Shown here piece after piece: positions 18,373 to 28,066 of a stretch of DNA of 64,000 nucleotides. Within the stretch, counting starts at the first letter, position 1. Every line of letters begins with the position of its first letter. The stretch is taken from the NCBI GenBank assembly GCA_914767885.1, contig CAJZBQ010000062.1, positions 1,103,617-1,167,616 of the forward strand, read 5' to 3'. The position numbers were made by a program, and so were the translations under genes. The notes beneath the pieces are model-generated. The model searched no databases, was not told where the DNA came from, and saw only the letters and a list, made by a program, of their open reading frames with translations. This stretch comes from Blepharisma stoltei (Eukaryota; Ciliophora; Heterotrichea; Heterotrichida; Blepharismidae).

Positions 18373-21140
18373 TTAGCAAAATGCATTAAACCCATACTTC
18401 ATGCTCCCATTTTCTATTTGGTCTACAGTATTAAGTATCCCATACAAAGGAATCCCGATCAAGCTTATAACCATAGTAATCGCCAAAAGCAAAACAATAA
18501 AAGACACTCTTTTGTATTTCTGCACAGTTTTCAGGATCAAAAAAGTTCCTATTGATGACCCAGAAATGGCTGACACAAACATCCATATCCCATAAGAGTA
18601 ATTAATTTGGCCTGATATGATATATTGGAATATAGATACAAGTGATGTAAAGCATACAATAAAAGAGGAAGAGGCTGTAGAGACTTCTGGCCTAATTCCA
18701 AGATTCAATAGTATTGGGTTCATTATAACCCCTCCTCCTAGTCCTAATAGGCTTGCTATCTTACTTACTTAATTATCTGGTGTTTAAGGTGTCTAGTGCC
18801 GCAGCCCAAAAGGGCCTATGGCAAAACTGATAACGTAGCGAGAGCCATCTTGGCACGGGTCAGCCCCGTCCAAGCCTTCTATCAACTCCTGCTTCACCAG
18901 CCCTGCTGCACGTCTCACCCGGCGCGTTGCCGTCGCCCTTGTCGCTCGACTCAGCTCCTGCGCGTGTTCCGCCTAAGGGTCATCCTCCCGTGGGGATGTG
19001 CTGAGAGGTAAAAGCCCGAAATCTTGAGTGGACTGAGGAGTGGGTTCCTCTGGTTATCCCCAGAGTTAAACCGCTATTGCTGTCCAGAAGTTCTCGAGTG
19101 AAAACCTAACCCTATAAATAAAATTCCATGAGGGGAGAGAAAATTAGCAAAGCTAATTTCTCTCGAACCGAATGCCATTTTATTTATAATAGGCTTGCTA
19201 TCAGTCCTGAAACCATAGTAACAAAACTGACCAAAGTCGCATTCTTTTTGTTCCATTTGATATCATTAGAGGGTAAAATACCTACAAAGTCTTAATTTTA
19301 TAAATGTATTTCTCGCCATTGTTTAAAAAAAATTCTGTAGAAATCTCCTATTTTTTTTTCCCAGCTCCCATTAGAGTCAAAATCATAATTTAATTCAATT
19401 TTTTTATGTACTTTTTTGATAGCAAAATATTCAGCAATTCCTCCTAAAAGTAATAAAAATATAGCAAAAATTGCAATATAGATTCAATACCAATGGCTGC
19501 ATTGGGAAAACCCTAAAATTGACTTAAATCCTTTTCCTCCTTTCATAAGAGAGCCTAAAATTGCACAAATAAAGATAAAAATGATGGCCGCAAACTCTCG
19601 ATATAAAATTATTTTTTCTTCTTGATGGTAAATTTTTTGTAGCTCAGGATTTATTTCGTTTACTAAAGAATGCTGAGAACTTGGTGGTTTTGCCTCGCTG
19701 AGATCCTGATTATCACTATTTGCATTGCCTTCAGGGTAAAACTCCCTTGTTTGGATTTGGTTAGGCTTTGCTGGCAATGTTTTCCTTTGGAGCTTTTCTT
19801 TTTTATAAAGCCTGATGAATTTTTGTATAGAATTATAAGAGAGGAATACAAGAAGTACTGTGAGGAGAGATAAAATAATATATGATGGAAATCCTTTGTT
19901 TAAGATTACACCAAATGTTCCACCAAGCAGCATAGGGGATATTATAAACATAATCATCTCATAGTTAATTAGAGGACGGATTTTGGTTGGGTGTCTTGAT
20001 GGGATCTGGATTAATACTGTGGTCAAGCTTCCTCCAAAAACTACTATTTGTGATAAAGGGACTGCTGATTGTGTGTCAAATCCAAAAAATACTAACTCTT
20101 GTTAAAAAATATTGGTTTTTTCATCTAAAATTTTTTTATTAACTAAAATAACTAACTCCCCCCCCTCCGTGAGTGAACAAAACCATTAGAAAAATCGCTA
20201 TTTTTTGCCCAAAAACCCACCCTCCGTGAGTGAACAAAAATTTTTTATGGAAAAAAAAATTTGATATATAAGTGATAATTAGTATAATGAAATCTAGAGC
20301 TAATTCTGTTTAATTTTAAACAAATTGCGTTTTAAAACATAAATTTTATAAATTAACTTAATATTTGCTTTCCAATTTTTGCAAATTAGGATTTTTTTAA
20401 ATTTCGAAAAACAAATTTTTTCTATAAAATTTATATATAAATTTTTTAAAAAAAAAAATTAACCCCCCTCCGTGAGTGAACAAAATTTTTTTGTTCACTC
20501 ACGGAGGGGGGGGGAGTAAATAAAGTATTCTAGGCCATCACCTTTTTAGATCTTTTTTATTATTTTATTATGTTATTTATAAGAAAAGAGTAAGCACATA
20601 AGGACATTCAGTGCACCGCCACCAACTCCTGATGCGTTTGATAATGCGCTGGCCAAAACTTAAATCTTCATTAATGATAGGCCTAGCCCTCACATGGCTA
20701 ATAATATATTTTTAAAATCTTCCATAATAACTGTTAGCCCTAACATATAGCCAGCAAAGCTCCCAATTCCGCCTCATTATCTATAGAAGTAGCTTTTAGA
20801 GAAAAATTACATCCTTAACCCTTTTAAGAATAAATAGCTTTCTATTACATATCGGGGTAAGCAAATCCCAATCATCGCACCTAAAGACTCTTTTGAATAC
20901 GCTTTAAGATGCAACAGAGCTCAAGAGGAAGGCTTGGCGATATCATCATTTTATTGTGCTACATTGGCCCAAAACAAGCAATATGGTCCCACCAATTTCT
21001 ATATCAGCGACTGGAAAAAGATCTTTGTGTGTGCATTTTTTGTCTTCACATTTATTAAGACCATGACAGTCGCTATCTTTTTGACAAGATTCGCATCTGC
21101 ATAAAATAATTAAAGAAAGTAAAATAATAGCAGTCTTCAT
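18373..21140 (-). CDS. TauE/SafE-family membrane protein (four parts)
   Basis: Retained segments 21140-20976, 20659-20591, 20089-19187 and 18744-18373 total 1,509 nt (503 codons). The N-terminus is a signal peptide (MKTAIILLSLIILCRCESC) with a small Cys-rich lumenal patch (KDSDCHGLNKCEDKKCTHK) and LFPVADIEI. The two halves of the anion-permease fold follow, each with its Gly signature: NASGVGGGALN and LLGLGGGVIMNPILLNLGI. A charged, Gln-rich cytoplasmic loop of ~100 residues lies between them. This N-terminal layout is typical of eukaryotic TauE/SafE proteins. Two in-frame TAA codons (19298-19300 and 19292-19294) remain between REIHL and DFVGILPSND. A non-standard intron, a small missed IES or decay could explain them. 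The transported ion is unknown. Confidence 0.75.
18745..19202 (-). mobile_element. Retroposon V with 16-bp target duplication
   Basis: TAATAGGCTTGCTATC occurs at 18745-18760 and again at 19187-19202, bracketing 426 bp of unusually GC-rich DNA. Removing the insert and one copy restores the LIASLLGLGGGV frame of the TauE-like gene. On the minus strand the element starts near TATAAATAAAATGGC and ends CTTAAACACC..AAGTAAGTAA, a simple-sequence tail. It contains a hairpin at ~19100-19180 (ttagc aaa gctaa core) and no credible ORF. Confidence 0.85.
20090..20590. mobile_element. Outer IES carrying an inserted MITE A
   Basis: Excision between the TA at 20090 and the TA at 20591 gives NVLMCLFFGFDTQSAVPLSQ in the TauE-like gene. 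Without the MITE at 20153-20516 the outer IES would be about 137 bp of AT-rich DNA. This is an IES that became a target for a second element. Confidence 0.75.
20153..20516. mobile_element. MITE family A, intact
   Basis: TA-bounded with CTCCCCCCCTCCGTGAGTGA at the left and the complementary hairpin end followed by GGGGAG-TA at the right. The left end carries two direct motif copies ~45 bp apart; the right end carries a back-to-back motif pair. It is nested in the IES 20090-20590. Confidence 0.9.
20660..20975. mobile_element. 316-bp insert flanked by CCAAAAC, with transporter-like fragments
   Basis: CCAAAAC lies at 20653-20659 and 20969-20975. Keeping one copy gives GTILLVLASALSNASGVGGG in the TauE-like gene. 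No shared TA exists at the junction. On the minus strand the insert reads coding-like pieces in broken frames (SLGAMIGICLPRYVIESYLF, then SFAGYMLGLTVIMEDFKNIL). These resemble membrane-transporter helices and may be a captured, decayed gene piece. Confidence 0.6.
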
Positions 21141-21867
21141 TCAGAAAATTATAAATGGAGTATGGCTATGCATGAAATCAGCATTTTCTATTACTGATTT
21201 TCCATATTTAATTTTGCCATTTAAATATACTGGTTTTTAACTGGGAATTTTTTTTGAGACTTAAGAAATTCTATATCAGGCTGGTATAAATTTATTTATA
21301 AGAAGCATTTAAATTTAAATAAGTTTAAAGTTGGTAAATTCATTATATTTTTGCTAAAGACAAAAATTATTGCTTTAAATTATAAATAGCGCAATCTTTT
21401 TGACTCAAATGCATTGAAAATCAGGAAATTAATATTTATTATGATGCTGCCGATGGCAAAATGGACTGCTCTGCTTTAGAAATAAACAAATAATGCTAGA
21501 TTTAGCAGCTCAGCTTTCTTATTATTCAATACCTAATAATATTAATTAAATAAAGAAAGAAAAGTTAGAAATTATAATTGCCTAATTTAGAATTTTAAAG
21601 AAAAACAAGCTGATTGTGGAAAAGAAGTGAGATATACCAGATATTTGCAGCAAGTCTTAATCACTCACTATGGGGAAAGGTGGAAATCTTTGAATTTTTA
21701 GTCTATCGATATTGAAAAAGAGCTTTAAATAATTATGCTTCATCCGAAAAATTATGAATTGGTATTTTCTCAAGTTATCTTATATATTATTTTACTGCTA
21801 ATCAATATCAGCCCTTCTCTTGTTTGCTTTAAAAACTATTTTGAAAGAATTTTTCCAGCATTTAACC
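21141..21867. other. Intergenic, no gene seen
   Basis: AT-rich sequence of about 730 bp upstream of the TauE-like gene. No ORF above background and no recognisable repeat. Confidence 0.4.
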
Positions 21868-22390
21868 ACACTCCGTCAACAATTTCCGCTGATTTTGTGG
21901 CCTGACCCGGGCAGCAGCTTTTCGCATCTTTTTTGCCAGTAGCACCGAGGCCAAGACTCGGTGTCCGAAAGAGGCAGGGGAATTACCTGCCTAAGCTACT
22001 TGGTGGCTTCGCCCCGAATCCCGTAAGGGGTTGAGCTTTTTCTTGGAGATGATCCGGGAAAAAGGGGAAGGCGAGGCTCGACTTAGAACCTCAAGGGCAC
22101 AAGTCTCTCCAGTTAAAAGGGTCCCGATCAAAAGGGGCGATCTGGCGAATAGAAAGGGCAGTGTTGGCGTCAACTTGGGCGACACAGCGAGTTGGAAATG
22201 GAGGCGGTCAGCTAAGACAGTAGCCTGCCCCTTGACCTCACCTCTACCGAGAAACCGGGGGTTTCGGCCCGGGCTTGCTGTGGGTACGCTCTGCCACCCT
22301 GCGGGTAGAACCGCGGCATGCAGTCCACGACGTAGGGACTATAAACACCTAGCTTAAACTAACTAACTAACTAACTACACTCCGTCAACA
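21868..22390 (+). mobile_element. Retroposon U with 14-bp target duplication and (AACT)n tail
   Basis: ACACTCCGTCAACA occurs at 21868-21881 and 22377-22390. The 495 bp between is strongly GC-rich against an AT-rich background and ends with ctaaactaactaactaac just before the second copy. Target duplication plus a simple 3' tail is the signature of target-primed retroposition. Frames inside (for example 22031-22357) have no family match and look incidental. Confidence 0.85.
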
Positions 22391-22897
22391 TTCCTCCAGC
22401 AACTCCACCAAAAATCCACAAAGAATTCCACCAATAACTCCCCCATCAACTCCACAAATAATCTATGCAGCCATTTCAGTAATTCAAAAATCCCAGCAAT
22501 CATTAACTCCAATACTTGCAGCATAAGTATTTTCCATAAAATAAATTATGTCTACTCCTATCCAGTGTAGTCTCTTACAGCTAGTTTTACCACTTCACCT
22601 TTAATTTTCCATTTCACCCACCAAAATTAAAATCTGATCCCTTTTAATGGGCTCTTATGCATTTAAGTTCACCATATTACAGCACTTGGACATCCTTCTT
22701 CGTGATCTTCTACTTCATCTCCTAATTCTTCAAAGTCAGGCTGAAAGCTTGATCCATGCATCATCTACATAGCCTTATTGCTTTTTTTTTGCATTTCTCT
22801 GCTCTTCCGATGTTGGCTCATAAATTCATAACTATTTTACTATAAATAAATATTAAGTCGCTAATTATTAGTCTAAATTTCCTAAACTTTGCTTATC
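22391..22897 (-). other. Intergenic with a possible short ORF
   Basis: Mostly AT-rich. On the minus strand around 22830-22660 two frame pieces look mildly coding: MSQHRKSREMQKKSNKAM, a TAG, then MMHGSSFQPDFEELGDEV and DHEEGCPSAVIW. They could be a small gene with a missed intron or IES, but there is no family match and support is weak. Confidence 0.25.
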
Positions 22898-25800
22898 TTA
22901 CCCACAATTAGTTATGTCTACTCTTGTTAACTTACTTGATGAGGACTTCTGGCACATGGCATTAAATGTATTTGCCAGCAACTCTAACTGCTCAGCAGAC
23001 AGTTCACTCTTCATTCTTACTCCCCCCCAATTATAAGCGAAATATTGTTTATTTGTTGGAGATTTTGCACAAATTTTCAAATGGTACACTTTATATGAAT
23101 AAATCGAAATTTGCTTATTATTAAGGGATAAATGACGAAAATTTGCATTTTTGCTTTTTATCTGAAAACACCCATAATAAGCTAATTTTATCTATTCATA
23201 TAAAATTACGATTTGAATTTTGGGCAAAAACTATCCATGAGTAAGCAAGAATTTTATTACTGGGGAGCTAGATAAAGAAATGGCAAATAATGGGCGTCAC
23301 ATCTTGCATACTCTAGCATCGGCTTTGGGATCGGCCTGATTCTCCAATCAGCGATTTGAAAAGTCTTATCAATTTTAATTCCCAAATAAATATTAATTAA
23401 AGACGCCAGTGACTGTGCCTCGATTTCCCCAGCAATTATTTTGTAAGCTCTTGCAGTGTCAAAAATATTCACTGCAAAAGCGGAAAAATCATTTTGCAGC
23501 CATGCTAGGTCAGAATCTGAGCCATGGAAAATTTTGAGTTTTTCTTGATCAAGCATTAAATTTCTTAAAAATTCTCCAATGTTTTTTCTATTGGTAAGCA
23601 AATCGACCACAAAGTCTTTTTCGCCTGAAGAAATCTGGACTATCTATTCTGGCTTCTATTGGGTTTATTTTAAGATCGCCAGCCTTATAAGTTTTTTATA
23701 AAAAATAAGAAAAGGGCATTACTTTTATATAAAAAAATTTAATTAAAAAAATATAGGCAAATGCAACCTTTTTTAGCGTCAAAATTGTGGTACTCTAAAT
23801 CAAAACCTATAACTTTAATGTCCTGGAAATAAGACTTCATGCTTTCCAGTAACTCTTGTGTGTCTACCCAAATGGTTTCAGTTTCTTTAATTTCTTTAAG
23901 GGTAGCGTTTATGCTATAGAAATTATTCTGCATTTCTTCCAGAGTCAAAGGATGCTTGGGAACTGGCTCTGAAGTTTCTGTAAATTCAATATTTTTGACA
24001 TAGCTGAAAATCTCTTTTTGGGAAGCCTGCTTATAAAGGTCTCTTACTCTCCTCCCTTTTCAAATTGTAACAAAAAATCTATACAAATTTAAGGGGGCTA
24101 ATTTTAAAATATTTATAAAAAATTAAAATGAATGCAATGCTTTAAATTTCAAAATACTTTATAAAAAATTAATTCAAAAATTAAAAATCTGCTCAAACAT
24201 TACACTTTTTCCATTAAAAATATATATAAAAATTATCATTTTACCTAGAAAATTTTTTTTTATTGAAAAAAATGCTCCATTTCAAGGGTTAAAGTACCAA
24301 AATGGAAATTTTACCGATATTTTTACAATTTAAAGAGGGAGAGTTAAAAGTGCTGAAAAATAAGGGAAATTGTGAATTTCTGATATCATGATGGCGTTTA
24401 AGCCTTCTTTATCTTCTAAAGTTATATACTGGATAGGATCTCAAGCCATTTTTACTAAATTCGCAGCGATTTGGCATTTCCCATATCTTGCAGCAATATG
24501 CAAAGCAGTTTGTCCTGTGCTTTCATCAGTTTTCTTTCACAATTCGTTGTCTTTTTCTATCATTTTTAAAGCCAAAGCTTCATTTCCTTTCGATATACTC
24601 TATTTCCATTGATTTATGAATTAATTATACTATAATTTTTCCTAATTAATTTATAGAAAATGCTATAGCTAAATGCAAAGCTCTTGCAGTCGGACTCAAC
24701 TGGCTTAACAAATCATTTATTTCTAACCTAAACTCAATCCCCATCTCCAAAATTTCATTCGGGATTTCCTTATCCCACTTTCCCAGTACCAGATCCGCAA
24801 TTTTCTTACTCCTTCTAAGCCCAAGCCTCAACTCTTCCAAGTTTATATCCCTTTTCGAATTTTCCAAAACCCACAAGGTATTTTCATCATTTCCTTCTTC
24901 TAAACAATAAGAAATGAAATCATCAGGATTCCTTGACGAGTAACTAAACAATTTTTGTATTATAGGAAATTTGCCGTCTTTTAAGCCAATTTTTATAGTA
25001 TTTTCGTCACATATAGCATTTCGTGACAGTAAAAGATCAACAACTTTTTCTTTATTAAAATGAATAGAGTCTTCAAGGGAAGTCCAGCCATTTTTGCATT
25101 TGGAATTTATATCAACTCCATAGTCAAGCAAAATCTGGACACAATCCACATGTCCGCGGTAGCAAGCTTGATGAAGAGGTGGGTATCCATAGGAGTTTTG
25201 GTGATATACGTTCCCTCCTCTAGCTATTAAAAGTTTTAAAGAATTCTCTGCCTTTGTAGAGGCAGCTATACATAAAGGGGTATTCCCAGAATCGTCCATA
25301 GCTTCTATATCAGCTCCATGGTCTAATAAAAGTTCAGCAGCTTCAGGACAGTCATTTGAATTTTTTCCCATTTTTTTATGAAGTCTCCCTCCTGCGCAGC
25401 CCCATACTGCATTATGTAAAGGCGTCCTTAATTTACCATCAGGCGTATTCAGTTGTATCTCTGGGATTTTTAATAAATATTTTATAATATCGATCGCGCC
25501 ATTCCATGCAGCTTTACTCAAAGCAGTCCTCCCCAGAATAGTTCTAGCATTAGCATCACATCCTTTTTCTATCAAAATATCCAAAATATCAAGCCTTTGT
25601 GCGCTTGCAGCCCAAAAAAATAGGGACCTTTTTTGGTTTTCTATGTGAAATACATTAGCTCCCAGCGTAACCAAATACTTAAACATCTCAATATTTTTGC
25701 ATTTTACTGCATAAAAAATTGGGGTTAGTCCTTCTTCGTCTAAAGTCTCAATGCTTGCCCCGTTTTCTATTAATTTGTTTAAAGCTTCGAAATTTCCGAG

Positions 25801-26262
25801 CTTGCAGGCTATGTGGATAGGTCTTGGTCCTTCACATATAGAATCTCTGGCATTTATATTGACAAGACCTAGGAGACTTTGAAATTTTTTCATGTCGTTG
25901 GATTTTAAGGCCTCAATGAGTCTGGAATCGATGATCTCAGCATGTTTTTTGTAAATTTCATAACTTTCGTCAGGAAAAATAGTAAAAATGTGATGGAACC
26001 AGCGGCAGAGATGCTGGGGCTTTAATTTGCTGGTGAGGAGCTTGGCAAAGGATGGGATATTTTTGAGCTTGTAGGCGAGGTAGAAATCTTCTGAGGAGAG
26101 CTGAGGACCAGTGAGGAAGGTTTTTGAGAGGAGATATTCATTTATGTAGCCATAAGAAAGGTGAGGCTTCTCGTAATTAATAGAATCAATGAAGGAAACC
26201 CATTCAGAGCTTGGTGGACGAGAATTGCAAAATTTTGAAAGCGCTTCTTGATACCAATCCAT
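22898..26262 (-). CDS. Ankyrin-repeat / DEDDy 3'-5' exonuclease protein (five parts)
   Basis: Four inserts (24598-24655, 24045-24344, 23641-23753 and 23018-23268) are removed at TA. This joins segments totalling 2,643 nt (880 residues) without a stop. Residues ~1-120 are a helical N-terminus (MDWYQEALSKFC). Residues ~120-620 hold a run of ankyrin repeats (DEEGLTPIFYAVKCKN, GRTALSKAAWNGAIDII, GYPPLHQACYRGHVDCV, STGQTALHIAARYGK). The C-terminal third is an RNase D/WRN-like exonuclease: Exo I VIGFDLEYH, Exo II HGSDSDLAWLQNDF, and Exo III YARCDAHYL with the Tyr-x3-Asp of the DEDDy class. The family degrades RNA or DNA 3' ends; ankyrin repeats would supply protein binding. The fusion is unusual. 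Two of the joins (SALLRDLY, CLVQISS) cross family motifs or coding phase cleanly. Confidence 0.85.
23018..23268. mobile_element. TA-bounded IES 4 of the exonuclease gene
   Basis: 251 bp from TACTCCCCCCC to ggggagc-TA. The right part (gggcaaaaactatcc..gagtaagcaag) resembles the end of a decayed MITE A. Excision joins FLYL to RMKSELSAEQLELL and moves the stop to 22898. Confidence 0.8.
23641..23753. mobile_element. TA-bounded IES 3 of the exonuclease gene
   Basis: 113 bp of AT-rich DNA inside the exonuclease core. Removal joins KKGCICL to VQISSGEKDFVVD, matching the G..CL.QIS...D.VVD strand pattern of DEDD exonucleases. Confidence 0.85.
24045..24344. mobile_element. Decayed MITE family C as IES 2 of the exonuclease gene
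   Basis: 300 bp. The left end (TACTCTCCTCCC, tttcaaattg, then aaatttaagggggctaatttt) and the right end (TACCAAAATGGAAATTTTAC, then acaatttaaagagggagag) match the C copy at 55050-55844. Excision joins YFSALL to RDLYKQASQ. Confidence 0.85.
24598..24655. mobile_element. 58-bp IES 1 of the exonuclease gene
   Basis: A TATA repeat at both ends brackets a 58-bp AT-rich insert. Excision joins LHLAIAFSI to SKGNEALALKMIEKD, completing an ankyrin repeat. Confidence 0.75.
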
Positions 26263-26766
26263 GTTAATTGGGAGATCTAATAAAAGCCTTTTTTTAATAA
26301 ATAGGTGAATAATTAGTTATAAGAAAATAATAATATCTCAGCGGGTCTCAATTATATAACTTCCCCTCCAAAGCGAATAAGCCATTGGGAAAATCCACGT
26401 TTTTGGATAAAGTTATCATCTATGAGTGAGCAAAAAATTTTTGATATGTAATTGCTAATTAAAATAACGAAATTTCTAGACACCATTGCTGAATCTCCAA
26501 CAAATTGTTTTTAAAACATAAATTTTTATAATTAAATTAATTTTCAATTTCTACGATTGAGATTTTATAAAAATTTTACCCCTAAATTTATTATATATCG
26601 CTCATATCCCTATTTAGATTTCTTTATCAAACAAAATGGACTCTTGACGAACAAGACAGACTCTTTCAAAGAGATGAGCTCAATCTCTATATCTGGTAGT
26701 GTTAAAAACTGTTGACAAATAAACGCACCAAGTTTAAAATGGCTTTATTATTAAATTAATTTAAAT
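26263..26766. repeat. Decayed MITE A and left arm of repeat D
   Basis: 26350-26600 retains family A landmarks in weak form (cccctccaaagcg, TATGAGTGAGCAAAAAATTT, the GTTTTTAAAACATAAATTTT core). About 26605-26735 is the inverted partner of 27240-27460. No gene is present. Confidence 0.55.
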
Positions 26767-27159
26767 TAACTCCCCCCCCCCCCCTCCGTGAGCGAACAAA
26801 AAAATTTTGTTCGCTCACGGAGGGGGGTTTAATTTTTTTTTTTAAAAAAAATTTTATATAAAATTTTTTATAAAAAATATTTTTTTCGAAATTAAAAAAA
26901 ATCCTAATTTGCAAAAATTGGGAAGCAAATATTAATTTAATTTGCAAAATTTATGTTTTAAAACGCAATTTTTTTAAAATTAAACAGAATTAGCTCTAGA
27001 TTTCATTATACTAATTATCACTTATATATCAAAATTTTTTTCCATTAAAATTTTTTCTATTAAAAAATTTTTGTTCACACTCACGGAGGGTGGGTTTTTG
27101 GTCAAAAAATGGCGATTTTTTCTAATGGTTTTGTTCGCTCACGGAGGGGGGGGGGGGAG
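26767..27159. mobile_element. MITE family A, intact (393 bp)
   Basis: TA-bounded, with the back-to-back CTCCGTGAGCGAACAAAA hairpin at the left and two direct motif copies at the right, closing GGGGGGGAG-TA. It sits between the two arms of repeat D, so it probably inserted into that element. Confidence 0.9.
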
Positions 27160-28066
27160 TAAGGAAGATAAAAATATAAAGCATTATTGTTTATTTATAA
27201 TATTTTACTACCATAAAAAAGTAACTCGATCGATAATTTATTAAATTTTAATTTGTTGACGAGCATTAATATGAGCCATTAGGAACTTTCGCTAAGACCA
27301 ATTAGCGTGCAATACAAACTTTGGATTTTACAGACACTTATAAACACTCCCTGATATAGAGATTGAGCTCATCTCTTTGAGAGAGTCTGTCTTGCTCGTT
27401 CAAGAGTCCATTTTGTTTGATAAAGAAATCTATATAGTGGTATGAGCTATATAATTTTTTAAAAAAAAAAAAAACTTCTCTGCAAGCGAAATATTTAATT
27501 ATTTGTACATATGGAGTAAGGTAACTTAAAAAACAATAATTATTTGTCAATTATTTTTGGGGCAGATTCTCTTAATAACATTTTTATATGAATTTCTGCA
27601 TAATCTCAAAAAGCCAAAGGCTTATGGATTTAAAGTAATAGTAATACTTGAATTTTCAGAATTTAGCATATAATACTTCATATCTATCACTAATTTTTCC
27701 GTGTATTCTATAAAGGCTTGAAATTTCATCAAAGTTTGGCAGCAAGTTTCAGCATAGCTTGGAGAAGTTGACCAATCATAATTTCTAAGTTCTAAGAACT
27801 AAACAAATATTAAAGTTTATAGCTAAAAAGATAAAAATTGTATAAGGCGAGCTTAGGATATAGTAAGTCTATTAATATTTAGATTAAGTAGAAGAAACTT
27901 ACGAATCCTAGTAATAACCAGGAAATTCCTAACTCCAAAGCTCCAGAGCTTCTATCAATGCAGGTATCAGTTGAATTGCTGAATCTCTTACTCCTTATTA
28001 AACATTATCACCTTTTTTGTTTGTTTTTTTTAAATATTACTAAATCCTGAAAATTATTAATGCTTT
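27160..28066. repeat. Right arm of repeat D, then spacer
   Basis: 27240-27460 contains CTCCCTGATATAGAG.., GAGTCCATTTTGTTTGATAA and GGTATGAGCTATAT in the opposite sense to 26605-26735. The remainder to 28066 is AT-rich with no gene seen. Confidence 0.55.

Noticed and set aside
22031-22357. 108-codon ORF in the GC-rich block
   Set aside because: Lies wholly inside retroposon U, where high GC lowers stop frequency; no domain or paralogue.
26756-26947. Recurrent short ORF with PPSVSEQNFFVRSRRGGGG at several places
   Set aside because: It is the translation of the MITE A hairpin terminus, so it recurs with every copy and carries no protein signal.
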